Positions 15,480-24,378 are shown, counted from the stretch's first letter. The stretch is DNA of 44,284 nt from Gemmatimonadota bacterium (GCA_016874005.1 VGVQ01000026.1:1-44284), one strand, 5' to 3'. The notes: a model not told the origin generated them from the sequence alone. Numbers and translations: made by a program.

Positions 15480-16286
15480 TCATCGGGTGCCGGCCAGCTC
15501 GACCACGGCGCCCGGGCTGAGGAGCAGGGTGAGATTGTCGATCGCGCCGGCCAGCTCGCTCGACACTTTCGTGGTGTCAGTCGGCCCGATGTGACTCGCG
15601 ACGTAGTGACGGGCCGGGATGGCGGCGAGCAAGGCGGCCCGGTTGCGGCCGAGGAAATACCAATAGGGGAGCACGGCGACGTCGACCGGGTCGGCGTTCA
15701 AGCGATGGCCGCGATAGCGGTCCCGATCCGGATTGGCGTCTCCGACGTGGAGGACCCGAATGCCGCCCAGATCGACGATGAAGCCGACGTTGGCGACAGT
15801 GGCGGTGGGGGTGGCGTTGTGGGGCAGGTCGAGCACCCGCACGGCGACGCCGTTCAAGGTCAGGTCGGCGGCGCCGCCGTTAGGCGGTACCACGGCACGG
15901 ATCCGAGGGTCCCGGGCGGACACGGCGGAGCGGGCGACCAGACTATCGACGGTTTCGCGGGCGGCGAGGTAGACGATCGTGGAGTCCGCGGCCAGGCGAG
16001 CCGCGACCGCCCGGTGGTCGAAGTGGTCGAGGTGCCGGTGGGTGGTCAGGGCGAGGTCGATGCGGCGATAGGGCTCGGCGGCCGACTCGAGCGCGGTGAG
16101 GATGGTCGGTGGGACCGAGGCGTAGTCGGCGAGGGCTCCGCGGTGAAACCCGTCGATCACGACCCGTTTGCCGGCGTGCTCGAGGAGGACACCCATGTTG
16201 CCGAGGTAGGTCAGACGAAGGGGAGTTTGAGCGACCAACGGTGCGAGGGCGACCTGGGCGAGCAGCGCCGCGGCGAGGAAGGGCAT
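15480..16286 (-). CDS. Secreted MBL-fold metallohydrolase
   Basis: This 268-aa precursor starts with a signal peptide (FLAAALLAQVALAPLVAQ). The metallo-beta-lactamase fold shows LTYLGNMGVLLEHAGKRVVID, the metal motif TTHRHLDHFDH (HxHxDH), a later His in LDLPHNATP, VLHVGDANPD with the bridging Asp, and ASHIGPTD. This resembles the UlaG-like/L-ascorbate lactonase-type MBL branch. The substrate is unknown. I start at ATG 16286, because the frame upstream has no signal-peptide character. It is followed by a 208-bp gap and then the PQQ dehydrogenase on the same strand. Confidence 0.85.
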   Translation of the reverse strand: MPFLAAALLAQVALAPLVAQTPLRLTYLGNMGVLLEHAGKRVVIDGFHRGALADYASVPPTILTALESAAEPYRRIDLALTTHRHLDHFDHRAVAARLAADSTIVYLAARETVDSLVARSAVSARDPRIRAVVPPNGGAADLTLNGVAVRVLDLPHNATPTATVANVGFIVDLGGIRVLHVGDANPDRDRYRGHRLNADPVDVAVLPYWYFLGRNRAALLAAIPARHYVASHIGPTDTTKVSSELAGAIDNLTLLLSPGAVVELAGTR

Positions 16287-16456
16287 GGAGGACCTACGCG
16301 GTCGGGATGGGAGCCGTTTCAGAGGCCCTCGGTTGCGGGGCACTCGAGGCGCGACACCGTCCCCTCGAGCCGAGGCGACTCGCCGGATGCGCGGCCGGCT
16401 CGATTCCGGCGGGACGGTGGCCGACGGGGGGCGAACGGGTGACGGCGTGGCCCGGT

Positions 16457-18712
16457 TCAGCGGGTCGCGGCCATGACCGAATCGAGCACTTTTTGCCGGT
16501 ACCGCCAGCGCAGCACGTCGGGGTGGGCCGGTCCCAACACCGCTTCCGCGGCGGGAATGAGCGTCCGGTAGAGCGAGTCGGCTTCTCGGTAACTGGCTGG
16601 GTCGTTATCCCGCTGGCCCCGACTGGTCAAGGTCGCGGCGAGGATGCCGATGGTGCGAAGGGTGACGGGGTGGCGGTCGCCCTGCAACCGCGCTTGCCTG
16701 GCGAGCAGATCGCGATACTCCCGTTCGGCCCCCGCCAGGTCGCCGCCGACACTCTTGAAGGCGGCGAGGTTGCCTAACGCCACGATGGTGCGCTGGTGGT
16801 CGGGCCCCACCGCCCGCTCGAGCGACCGGACCGCGAGGGTCTGGTGCTCGGTGGCGCCGGCGACGTTGCGCTGGAAATACTGAGCCGCGGCCAGGTTGTT
16901 GGCGGTGATCCCGACAGCCCGATGGTTGTCGCCGAGCAGCTCCCGCCGAATCGCCAGCGATCGAGTCAGGACCGATTCGGCCTCGGGGTAACGCTTGGTG
17001 GCGTTGAAGAGGACGCCGAGGTCGTTTTGGGAGCGGGCCAAGTCGGTGCGGTGGCGAGGTCCCAAGCGCTCCCGCATCGCGACCGCTTCCCGGAGCAGCG
17101 GCTCGGCGCTGTCGGCCTGGCCGAGCTCATGGTGGATCCAGCCGGCGAGGTTGAGGGCTCCGGCGAGATCGGGATGGTCGGTCCGGTGTTCGGCGCGGCG
17201 GAGGGCGAGTGCCTGGGTGGCCAGGGCTGCCGCCTTCCGGTAGAGGCCCAGCCGATCGTAGCCATCGGCCAGCACTTCCATCAGCTCGGCCTTGACGTCG
17301 GGCCGATCGGCATAGCTGGAGTCGACCAGGGCCGCCTGGATGTCGAGGAGCTGGCGGACCGACACGGTGTCGCCGGTGGCCTGATCCGCTCCGGTGGCCC
17401 CGAACATCTCCATCAAGAACCCACGGATCTCGAGCGCCTTGTCGCGCTCCCGGGCGACGCGAGCGGCTTCGGCCCGGACCCGGGCGGACTGGACCAGGGT
17501 GACGGCGGTGGTCAGGAGCAGGGCCGCCACGGCGACGGCGCCGGCCGCCACCGCTGCGGTGTTCCGGGCCACGAACTTCCGAACTCGATAGCGGAGGGTC
17601 GCGGGTCGCGCCACGATGGGGAGCCGCTGTTGGAACCGCTCGACATCCTCGGCGAACGCCAGGACGGATGGATAGCGGTGGTGGGGCTCCTTGGCGAGGG
17701 CCTTGAGTACGATGGTGTCGAGGTCGCCGGCCAGCTGGCGGCGCCACTCGGCGCCGGCAAGCTCGCTCGGCGGGCGGGGATCGGTGTCGAGGATCTTTCG
17801 CTCGATGTCCCGGAGGCTGTCGCCCAGGGCGGCCTGCGGGTGCCGGCCGGTGAGCATGGTGAAGAGGAGAACGCCTAACGCGTAGCCGTCAGTGGCGGTG
17901 GTGATCGGGCCGCCCGCCAGCTGCTCCGGGGCGGCGTACTCCGGGGTCAGCAGGCGATAGCCGGTCTGGGTTTCGACCCGGGCCCCCGTCTGGTCGGCGG
18001 TGAGCAACTTGGCGATGCCGAAGTCGAGCAACTTGGGTACCCCGTCCGGGGTGACCAGGATGTTCCGAGGCTTGAGGTCGCGGTGGACGATGAGGTTCTG
18101 ATGGGCGTGGTGGACCGCGGCCGCGATGGCCCGAAAGAGGTCGAGGCGCGCGGCGAGCGGCGGGGTGTTGGTGGCGAGGTACTGGTCGAGGGGCACGCCC
18201 TCGAGGTACTCCATCACGAGAAACGGCTGGTTGTCGGCGGTGGCGCCGGCATCGAGCAATCGGGCGATGTTGGGATGATCGAGGCTGGCCAGGAGCCGGC
18301 GCTCGAGGCGGAACCGGGCCAGGACCTCGGCGGTGGTCGCCCCGCGGATGACCTTGATGGCGACCGGCCGCTCGAGATCGTCGGCTTTCTGGATGGCGAG
18401 GTAGACGTCGCCCATGCCGCCTCGACCGAGGCGGCGAACGATCCGGTAGGGTCCGATGGCCGCTGGTGGTGGATCGTCGCCGGCCGCCGCCGCCGGCAGG
18501 TCGGCCGGGGCGAGCAGCGGGCGGGCGAGGTAGTCCGGGTCGGCGGCGGCGGCGGCGAGCAGCGAGTCGACCTCGCGGCGGAGATCGAGGTCGCCGGCGC
18601 AGGCCCGGTCGAGGAACGCCGAACGACTCGCCGCCGGAACCTCGAGGGCGTCGGCGCAGATCGCCTCGATCCGGGTCCAGCGGTCCCGGTCGCTGGCGTT
18701 AGGCGGGCTCAT
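16457..18712 (-). CDS. Ser/Thr protein kinase with TPR repeats
   Basis: This 751-aa kinase is probably anchored in the membrane. A helical N-terminus (residues 1-80) precedes a Hanks-type domain: glycine loop LGRGGMGDVY (95-104), VAIK lysine at 120, HRDLKPRN (210-217) and DFG (230-232). A hydrophobic helix (AGAVAVAALLLTTAVTLV) follows the kinase domain, then TPR_12-like repeats (AALATQALALRRAEH, SAEPLLREAVAMRERLG, EAESVLTRSLAIRRELLG). The ATG at 18712 overlaps the stop of the ECF sigma gene (ATGA), so the two are translationally coupled. This sigma-kinase pairing is recurrent in Gemmatimonadota, Acidobacteria and Planctomycetes, where the kinase may control the sigma factor. Confidence 0.92.
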   Translation of the reverse strand: MSPPNASDRDRWTRIEAICADALEVPAASRSAFLDRACAGDLDLRREVDSLLAAAAADPDYLARPLLAPADLPAAAAGDDPPPAAIGPYRIVRRLGRGGMGDVYLAIQKADDLERPVAIKVIRGATTAEVLARFRLERRLLASLDHPNIARLLDAGATADNQPFLVMEYLEGVPLDQYLATNTPPLAARLDLFRAIAAAVHHAHQNLIVHRDLKPRNILVTPDGVPKLLDFGIAKLLTADQTGARVETQTGYRLLTPEYAAPEQLAGGPITTATDGYALGVLLFTMLTGRHPQAALGDSLRDIERKILDTDPRPPSELAGAEWRRQLAGDLDTIVLKALAKEPHHRYPSVLAFAEDVERFQQRLPIVARPATLRYRVRKFVARNTAAVAAGAVAVAALLLTTAVTLVQSARVRAEAARVARERDKALEIRGFLMEMFGATGADQATGDTVSVRQLLDIQAALVDSSYADRPDVKAELMEVLADGYDRLGLYRKAAALATQALALRRAEHRTDHPDLAGALNLAGWIHHELGQADSAEPLLREAVAMRERLGPRHRTDLARSQNDLGVLFNATKRYPEAESVLTRSLAIRRELLGDNHRAVGITANNLAAAQYFQRNVAGATEHQTLAVRSLERAVGPDHQRTIVALGNLAAFKSVGGDLAGAEREYRDLLARQARLQGDRHPVTLRTIGILAATLTSRGQRDNDPASYREADSLYRTLIPAAEAVLGPAHPDVLRWRYRQKVLDSVMAATR

Positions 18713-19335
18713 CCGCTTCCCTCGGGTGTCGGGTCGAGGAAGCCGGCCCGATCGCCCAGGTCCCGCCTGAGCCACGCTCTCGCCACGGTCCAGACCCGCC
18801 GCACGGTTCGTTCCGAGGTCCCCATGATCTCGGCAACCTCGGGGTTGGCGAGGCCCCCGAAGAAACGGAACTCCACCACCCTGGCGCCGTCCGGGTTGAA
18901 CTGGGCGAGCCGGTCGAGAGCGTCGTCGAGCGCGAGCAGCTCGTCGACCTGGCTATCGCTGAAGACGCTGGCCTGGTCCGCGGCGGCTAGGTCGACCGGG
19001 ATCGCGCCGCCGCCTCGCTTCTTGGCGCGATGATGCTTGGCGTAGTCGACCAGGATCCGGCGCATCGCTTCGCTGGCGACGGCGAAAAAGTGATTGCGGT
19101 TCTTCCAGTCGGCCTGGGTCTGGTCGACCAGCTTGAGATAAGCCTCGTGGACGAGGGCCGTGGTGTTGAGGGTATGGCCGACCGGCTCGGCGCGGAGGCG
19201 AGCGTGAGCCAGGCGGTTGAGTTCGGGGTAGACCAGGGTCAGGAGTTGATCGAACGCCCCCTTGTTGCCATGGGAGGCGAGCCGGAGAACGGAGGTGATC
19301 TCGCCGGTCGATTCGCCGCGCGGCGGCGTGGTCAT
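18709..19335 (-). CDS. ECF-type RNA polymerase sigma factor (TIGR02999-like)
   Basis: This 208-aa protein is a sigma-70-like factor. Region 2 is in FDQLLTLVYPELNRLAHARL and NTTALVHEAYLKL, followed by NRNHFFAVASEAMRRILVDY. Region 4 has ARVVEFRFFGGLANPEVAEI and TSERTVRRVWTVARAWLRRDL, the helix-turn-helix. The sequence type is that of the 'ECF sub' (TIGR02999) group common beside protein kinases. No anti-sigma gene is adjacent; the overlapping kinase downstream is the probable regulator. A stable GTAA-loop hairpin lies 26 bp upstream of the start, separating it from the upstream MBL gene. Confidence 0.9.
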   Translation of the reverse strand: MTTPPRGESTGEITSVLRLASHGNKGAFDQLLTLVYPELNRLAHARLRAEPVGHTLNTTALVHEAYLKLVDQTQADWKNRNHFFAVASEAMRRILVDYAKHHRAKKRGGGAIPVDLAAADQASVFSDSQVDELLALDDALDRLAQFNPDGARVVEFRFFGGLANPEVAEIMGTSERTVRRVWTVARAWLRRDLGDRAGFLDPTPEGSG

Positions 19336-19360
19336 GCCTACACCTTAGCACCGGGTTTGA

Positions 19361-19376
19361 CCGGGCGTAAGCCCGG
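19361..19376 (-). terminator. Hairpin with GTAA loop between MBL and sigma genes
   Basis: CCGGGC-GTAA-GCCCGG is a perfect 6-bp stem just past the stop of the minus-strand MBL gene (19388) and before the sigma start (19335). A terminator or attenuator is likely from position. No T-tract follows. Confidence 0.4.
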
Positions 19377-19387
19377 GGTCCGGTTCC

Positions 19388-20776
19388 TCAGATCGGGGTG
19401 ACCTCCGGTTCGAACGCGACGTCGCCCTGGGCATCGACCCGGAAGGCATAGGCCTCCTTCCGGTCGTCGCGGCCGCTGTTGGTGACCGCGAGGACCCGGG
19501 TGCCGTCGGTCCGAATATGGACGATGCCGAACGTCGTCTTCTCGTACCAGCGAAACGACTTCTTCGAGCGCTTGAAGAAGGCGACCATCTCGGTCACGTA
19601 GATCAACGGTCGCGCCACGGTCGCCCGGGCGTACTTACCGAGAGCGCCGACGAGGCCGGCGCGGGGATGGATGTACTCCTTGGCGACGTTCTCGTCGCCG
19701 GAGCTGATCACGCTCACCACCGGCCGGATCGCTTCGAGCATCCGGGGACTGAAGTCGGCCGAGCCGTGATGGGGGACCTTGAGGACTTCGGCCGTGAGGG
19801 AAACGCCCGAGTCGGCGGCCTTGGCGAGAAGGCGTTCCTCCGACGGTTCGTTGAGATCGGCGCCGAAGAGGAACCGGACGTTGCCGTACTTCATCTTGAG
19901 CACGATCGAATGGCCGTTGATGGTGCGGCCCGCGTCGCCGAGCCACGGCACCGCATCGGCCCCGCTGATCTGCTCCACGATCGGCCCCAGCACTTCGACA
20001 CCAATGCCTTCGTCGCTGAGAAAGTCGAAGGCTTTGGCCTGGCCCCAGACGAGGCGTCGCGACTTGACCTTGCCACCGGTCTTGGTCTTCAGGGCCGCGA
20101 AGGCGGCTTTCCAGGCTCGGAACGAGTCGTTGAGGCGGCTGTCGGGAAGGTCGCGGACGTCGTCATGGAGCTCGGTCAGGTACTTTCGAGTTCCCACCTT
20201 CACGGTGCGGCCGAGGTGGGACTTCTCGCCCTTGACGATTCCGGCGTGATAAACCGCCCCGACGGTGATCATCGGATCGGCGCTGGTCTTCTTCCGGGTC
20301 GCCCGGGCCAGATCGGTGAGGCCGGCGAAGTGGTCGGCGTCGCCGTGGGTGATCACCAGGGCCCGGCAGTGCAGTGGTCTGGTGTGAAGGATGTGGGAGT
20401 ATGCCGCGCTGAGGTAGCGGCGGAGGTGTGACTCCTCGCCGCCGTCGATCAAGATCACCTCGCCCCGGGGGGTTGCGATGACGGCACCGTCCCCCTGACC
20501 GACGTCGACGAATCGAACCTTGAGGAGAGGATCGTCGCGGAACGTCACTTTCGCCGGAAGGAAGCACTCGACCACCTTCTCGTCATAGTCTTTGGTCGCC
20601 TCGTTCCACTCTCGGCGGGGCAGCCGGACCACATGCCTGCCGGCCTCCTTGCGGACGAGGGTCACTCGGTCGCCCCAGAAGAGGGTGGCCACGAGGGGAT
20701 GCTTGCCTTTGGCATCCGGTGCCACCCGACGGAGCCGGACGATATCGTTGGCGAGGTAGACGGTGGTGCTGGGCAT
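19388..20776 (-). CDS. Stand-alone ComEC/Rec2-like MBL-fold protein
   Basis: This 462-aa soluble protein has an N-terminal part of about 95 residues (VYLANDIVRLRRVAPDAKGK, SH3-like strands) with no membrane segment. A ComEC-type metallo-beta-lactamase domain follows: VRFVDVGQGDGAVIATPRGE, VILIDGG, THGDADHFAGL (metal site), FLFGADLNEPSEERLL, and VLKVPHHGSADFSPRML. The usual ComEC channel domain is absent. The C-terminal 70 residues are unassigned. Related stand-alone proteins are hydrolases of uncertain nucleic-acid or nucleotide substrates, some in defence contexts. There is no neighbouring partner gene, so a role is not assigned. Confidence 0.8.
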   Translation of the reverse strand: MPSTTVYLANDIVRLRRVAPDAKGKHPLVATLFWGDRVTLVRKEAGRHVVRLPRREWNEATKDYDEKVVECFLPAKVTFRDDPLLKVRFVDVGQGDGAVIATPRGEVILIDGGEESHLRRYLSAAYSHILHTRPLHCRALVITHGDADHFAGLTDLARATRKKTSADPMITVGAVYHAGIVKGEKSHLGRTVKVGTRKYLTELHDDVRDLPDSRLNDSFRAWKAAFAALKTKTGGKVKSRRLVWGQAKAFDFLSDEGIGVEVLGPIVEQISGADAVPWLGDAGRTINGHSIVLKMKYGNVRFLFGADLNEPSEERLLAKAADSGVSLTAEVLKVPHHGSADFSPRMLEAIRPVVSVISSGDENVAKEYIHPRAGLVGALGKYARATVARPLIYVTEMVAFFKRSKKSFRWYEKTTFGIVHIRTDGTRVLAVTNSGRDDRKEAYAFRVDAQGDVAFEPEVTPI

Positions 20777-20892
20777 GGAGACCTCCGGGGATGACGGAAA
20801 ACATCGGCCCTTACCGCCGAGCCGGCAACTGGGAAAAAACCTGGCCCGTCCTCTGAAGACGGCCGCCGGGCCGAGCCGGGGGTTTGGTCGGG

Positions 20893-20898
20893 TATATT
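20893..20898 (+). promoter_or_regulatory. Probable -10 box of the DinB-like gene
   Basis: TATATT in an otherwise GC-rich region lies 28 bp before ATG 20926, at a normal distance for a short leader; no clear -35 hexamer is visible. Confidence 0.35.
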
Positions 20899-20925
20899 CT
20901 CCTGACCTCGAGTATTGGAGCCTGG

Positions 20926-21447
20926 ATGCGAGTCATACCTGTCGTGATGCTACTCGGACTGCCCTCATTCGGCTTGGCTCAGGCGCCGGCTCGGCTGGCC
21001 CTGATCGACGACTGGAAGCACCAGCGGACCCACCTGCTCGCCGTGATCGACTCCGCCACGCCAGGGATGCTGGGCTTCCGCTCGACACCAGGGGTGCGGA
21101 CCTTCGCCGAGCAGATCGACCACATCGCCGGGGCGGCGGCGTTCATCGTCAGCCGCGCGGTTGCCGGGACGCCGCTTCCCGCCGGGATCGCGGGCGACAC
21201 GGCACGCTACCTCCACGACAAGGCCGCGCTGCGAACCCAAGCGGCCAAGTACCTCGACTACGTGATCGCGACGCTGGAGTCGGTGTCGGAGGCCGATTTG
21301 TCGCAGGACCGACAGATGTTCGGCGGGACGATGCCGAGGTGGCGGTGGAATCTGACCGCGCTCCAGCATTCGGCCTGGACCCTGGGGCAGGTGGTCCCGT
21401 ATCTCCGGATGAACGGGCGAGTGCCGCCGGCGTTCACGCCGTTCTAG
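20926..21447 (+). CDS. Secreted DinB-like (DinB_2/YfiT-type) protein
   Basis: This 173-aa precursor has a signal peptide (MLLGLPSFGLAQ). The remainder is a four-helix DinB/YfiT-like bundle: LIDDWKHQRTHLLAVIDSAT, TFAEQIDHIAGAAAFIVSRA with a metal-ligand His, and LQHSAWTLGQVVPYLRMNG with the second His. The family binds a divalent metal and includes thiol transferases and hydrolases. Export of a DinB-like protein is common in this phylum; the substrate is unknown. The start at 20926 is chosen for GGAG just upstream and the signal peptide, over an in-frame ATG at 20884 that would precede the -10 box. Confidence 0.78.
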   Translation: MRVIPVVMLLGLPSFGLAQAPARLALIDDWKHQRTHLLAVIDSATPGMLGFRSTPGVRTFAEQIDHIAGAAAFIVSRAVAGTPLPAGIAGDTARYLHDKAALRTQAAKYLDYVIATLESVSEADLSQDRQMFGGTMPRWRWNLTALQHSAWTLGQVVPYLRMNGRVPPAFTPF

Positions 21448-21468
21448 GCGCCGTCGGGACTGGGCGGC

Positions 21469-22245
21469 TCAGGGCTGGGGGAGCAGTTCGAGGACGAACA
21501 ACCGGGGCCACCGCTTTCCGGTGACCCAGAGATGACCGGTACTGTCGTCGACCGCGATCCCGTTGAGCACGTTCTCGTCGGTGGCGGCGGCGTTGTGGGA
21601 AGGGAGTAATCGCCCCAGGTCGAGCACCTGGCGAACGACGCCGGAGGTCGGGTCGATCCGGAGAATCCAATCGCTCTGGTAGACGTTCGCGAACAGCTCG
21701 CCCTTGAAGTACTCCAGCTCGTTGAGTTGGGCGACCGGCGCGCCGGAGGGGTAGCGCACCTTGACCACCCGCTCGACCGCGAAGGTCCGCGGGTCGATGA
21801 CGCGGAGGCTGTCGGATCCATCGCTCATGATCAAGGACCGGCCGTCGCTGGCGAGGCCCCATCCCTCGCCCGGGTAGCGGATCGAGTCGCTCAAGGCCAA
21901 GGTCACCGGGTCGTAGACGTAGGCGACCCCTGACTGCCACGTCAGCTGAAAGAGTCTGTTATCGAGGATGGCGATGCCTTCGCCGAAGCGGTCGTCGGGG
22001 AGGGCGATGGTCGCGACGGCGGCGCCGGTCCGGGCCACGACCTTGCGGAGCCGGGACTGGCCGAAGAGCCCGGTGGATTCGAGCAGGGTGTCGCCCGGCC
22101 GCCAGATCAGGCCTTGAGTGTAGGCCGCGGTGTCGTGGGGCAACTCGCGGACGATCCGATAGCCTTTCGGCGCCGATTGGGCCCGAGCGGTGCAGCCGAG
22201 CATGGCGAGGGCGAAGAGGACGAACGGGAGTCGGGGTCCGAGCAT
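21469..22245 (-). CDS. Glutamine cyclotransferase (glutaminyl-peptide cyclotransferase)
   Basis: This 258-aa precursor has a signal sequence (LPFVLFALAMLGC, possibly a lipoprotein). The mature part is a five-bladed propeller of the plant/bacterial glutaminyl cyclase family: VRELPHDTAAYTQGLIW, ESTGLFGQSRLRKV, FGEGIAILDNRLFQLTW, SDGSDSLRVIDPRTF, LNELEYFKGELFANVYQSD and VLNGIAVDD all match family blades. It would convert N-terminal Gln to pyroglutamate in exported peptides. The ATG follows directly on a perfect 18-bp palindrome and no conventional ribosome binding site is visible, which points to control at this site or to leaderless translation. Confidence 0.88.
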   Translation of the reverse strand: MLGPRLPFVLFALAMLGCTARAQSAPKGYRIVRELPHDTAAYTQGLIWRPGDTLLESTGLFGQSRLRKVVARTGAAVATIALPDDRFGEGIAILDNRLFQLTWQSGVAYVYDPVTLALSDSIRYPGEGWGLASDGRSLIMSDGSDSLRVIDPRTFAVERVVKVRYPSGAPVAQLNELEYFKGELFANVYQSDWILRIDPTSGVVRQVLDLGRLLPSHNAAATDENVLNGIAVDDSTGHLWVTGKRWPRLFVLELLPQP

Positions 22246-22263
22246 TGGGGCAAATTTGCCCCA
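22246..22263. promoter_or_regulatory. Perfect 18-bp palindrome abutting a start codon
   Basis: TGGGGCAAATTTGCCCCA is fully self-complementary and touches the ATG of the glutamine cyclotransferase gene. An even-length, gap-free palindrome with an AT centre suits a homodimeric repressor. As RNA it could only form a stem with an unfavourably small loop. Its position over the translation start would allow blocking of transcription initiation or elongation. Confidence 0.5.
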
Positions 22264-22328
22264 CCCGAGCCCGGGGGGCAAAGGGGGGAACGTCAGGCCG
22301 ACCGAGGGGCGAGCGGCCCCAGGGTCGG

Positions 22329-23534
22329 CTACTGCTCCCGGAAACGGAGCAAGGCGCCGAGTCCGTCGATGCGTTTGGCCAGCACCGGATCGTCGATGAT
22401 GACCACGTCGCCTCGTTGGTGGAGCGCCTCCTCGATCGCGGCGTCGACCAACTCCATGATCGCGTCCGGGTCCCCCTCCCCGGCACAGTCGCCCTTGGAG
22501 AGCACCAGCCGACCGGAATCGCGACAGCGGAAGCCGCCACCGTGTTGGCCATCGGGCACCAGGAGGCTCCGGACCTGACCATGGGCGAGCGCCCGCAAGA
22601 CCTCGCGGGCGCCGTTGACCGCCCAGCCTTGGGGCGTTCCGTCCTCGAGCTGGGCGATCAACTCGGTTTCGTCTCGATGCTCGCGCTGATCGCGGAGCGT
22701 CCAGGCGGCCTCGGCCACTTGAGCGCCAGTCGCCGACTTCGGGTTCAGGCGGGCGGTTCCGAGCAGGGAGCCCCGCAGGGCCCGGGGGAAGAAGCTGGTC
22801 AGCCCTCGGCAATGCTCGTCCGGCCCCAGAAGGGCGATCCCGGCGATGGGCCGAGTCCGACACACCCGAGTGACCGCCTCGACGATCCGGGCGTAGTGGC
22901 GATGGATTTCTGTTTCCAGCCGCTGGTGATAATCTCGCTCGCCCCAGCCGGGGGCGTCTTGACGGTCGCCGTGAAACCTGCCGCCGCGACGGCCATAGGG
23001 GACCAGTCCGGAGAGCTCGTTGGCTCCGGTGGCATCGACCTCGAAGATCCGAGCGTGGAGCCGATCGACGACGACCGCCAGGTAGTTGTCGAGCGCTTCG
23101 CGGGCGTCGATGACCCCATGGAGGAGTGGGGTCGTGGCGGCGCCGACGCGGTTCCGATGGACCCGAGGCAAAGGGACCACGGCAAACACGCCGAGTCTTT
23201 CACTGGCGAAGAGGGCGACGCCGGGTGTCGGTGGCAGTCGGTCGACGGAGCCGAGCCAGTCGAGGATCCGGGCCAAGTCGGCGGCGACGGCGGGGGCAAC
23301 CGGATCGCCGCGAGCCTGGAGATGATCGTTGAGATCGCGGGCCCGCCGCTTGATGTCGATCAGGTAGCCTTGTCGGTTGCGCGACTCGGGATCGATCCGA
23401 ACGTAACAGGAGACGATGTCGGGCCGGTCGGACCTGAGAGCGAACAACCCTTCGAGAGGAGCGTGGTGGGTGGCGAGGTTGGTCGTCTGGAGTCGCTCCG
23501 CACGGGGCCGGAGGATGGATTGGCGAGCGGTCAT
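22329..23534 (-). CDS. eRF1-like baeRF-family protein
   Basis: This 401-aa cytosolic protein resembles the bacterial archaeo-eukaryotic release-factor-like (baeRF) group. Visible features are VSCYVRIDPESR, the central LDNYLAVVVDRLHARIFEVD strand pair, the basic loop RRGGRFHGDRQDAPGW, and the helix HQRLETEIHRHYARIVEAV. The eL30-like C-terminal part follows with GPDEHCRGLTSFFP, LVPDGQHGGGFRC and GDVVIIDDPVLAKRIDGLGALLRF. No GGQ motif is seen, so classical peptide release is unlikely; ribosome rescue or stress-related roles have been suggested for the group. I start at ATG 23534. It is the fourth gene of a stress-type operon. Confidence 0.65.
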   Translation of the reverse strand: MTARQSILRPRAERLQTTNLATHHAPLEGLFALRSDRPDIVSCYVRIDPESRNRQGYLIDIKRRARDLNDHLQARGDPVAPAVAADLARILDWLGSVDRLPPTPGVALFASERLGVFAVVPLPRVHRNRVGAATTPLLHGVIDAREALDNYLAVVVDRLHARIFEVDATGANELSGLVPYGRRGGRFHGDRQDAPGWGERDYHQRLETEIHRHYARIVEAVTRVCRTRPIAGIALLGPDEHCRGLTSFFPRALRGSLLGTARLNPKSATGAQVAEAAWTLRDQREHRDETELIAQLEDGTPQGWAVNGAREVLRALAHGQVRSLLVPDGQHGGGFRCRDSGRLVLSKGDCAGEGDPDAIMELVDAAIEEALHQRGDVVIIDDPVLAKRIDGLGALLRFREQ

Positions 23535-23568
23535 GTGCGGCCTCGAGAGAAGAGCGGACGGTGGTACG

Positions 23569-24378
23569 CTAGCGACCGGGCCGACAAGCCCGCGGTAACG
23601 GCGGCTGAAGGAATCTTGTCGGAACCGCGATCGATCGGGTGCGATCACCGGCCAGAACCGAGTCCAGCGCCGTGGGGACCAGATCGATGGCCCGGCATGC
23701 CGCGACGAGCAAGGAATCGGCGCGGATTCGCTCGTCCGCGGCTGTAGAGCGTCGATAGGGGTCGGGATGGAGCCAGAGGGTGTCGGCGAGGAACTCGACG
23801 GCCTGGTAGTCGATCGTCAGCGGGACGGGGCGCTCGAGCAGCCAGGAACTGGTGGTGACGGTGTCGGCCGTGAGAAGCGCCACGGTAGCCGAATCGGCGC
23901 CGCTGGCAGCCGCCATCAGGCGAGCGGCGAGCGCGATGGCGTCGGCGTTGTCCATTCGAATGCAGCCGTGGGAACTCGCCGAGCCGATCGATTCCACGGC
24001 CGGGGTGCCGTGCAGAAAATAGAGCGGTTTGAAGTTGAGCTTGACCCGGCCCATCGGGTTGCCGGGGCCGGGAGGCTCCGGCTGACGACCGCGGGCCCAG
24101 TCGCTGCTTGGGGGGACCCACCAGGGATTCCATTCGACCGAAGCGATGGCGAAGGACCCCACGGGCGTAGGGTAGCCAGGCTGTCCCACGGCGACGCGGT
24201 AGCGCGCCACCAGGACCCCGTCGCGCCAGAGATGGAGGCGGGTCGCGGCGATGTTGAGGTCGAGGTGCCAGGCCATCGTGCTGTCCGGTTGGGCGGTGGC
24301 GGGCACGGCCGCGGCGGCCCAACCGAACACCAGGGCCGCCGCGCGAACGGCGGGCCAGGCGGAAGCATGCCTTGGCAC
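23569..24378 (-). CDS. L,D-transpeptidase (YkuD family)
   Basis: This 269-aa precursor has a signal peptide (AVRAAALVFGWAAAAVPATAQ). The YkuD domain shows ARYRVAVGQPGYPTPVGSF, NPMGRVKLNFKPLYFLHGTP, and the catalytic block SASSHGCIRMDNADAIALA with His and Cys. Such enzymes make 3-3 crosslinks in peptidoglycan or attach proteins to it in the periplasm. The last 90 residues are less conserved. The start is GTG 24378 because GGAGGA lies 8 nt upstream and the signal peptide begins there. It lies 16 bp after the Usp gene and 34 bp before the baeRF gene. Confidence 0.88.
   Translation of the reverse strand: MPRHASAWPAVRAAALVFGWAAAAVPATAQPDSTMAWHLDLNIAATRLHLWRDGVLVARYRVAVGQPGYPTPVGSFAIASVEWNPWWVPPSSDWARGRQPEPPGPGNPMGRVKLNFKPLYFLHGTPAVESIGSASSHGCIRMDNADAIALAARLMAAASGADSATVALLTADTVTTSSWLLERPVPLTIDYQAVEFLADTLWLHPDPYRRSTAADERIRADSLLVAACRAIDLVPTALDSVLAGDRTRSIAVPTRFLQPPLPRACRPGR

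Noticed and set aside
15881-18703. GTTAGGC/GCCTAAC words inside genes read as attC cores
   Set aside because: They lie in conserved coding sequence (for example Ala-Leu-Gly codons) without flanking inverted repeats.
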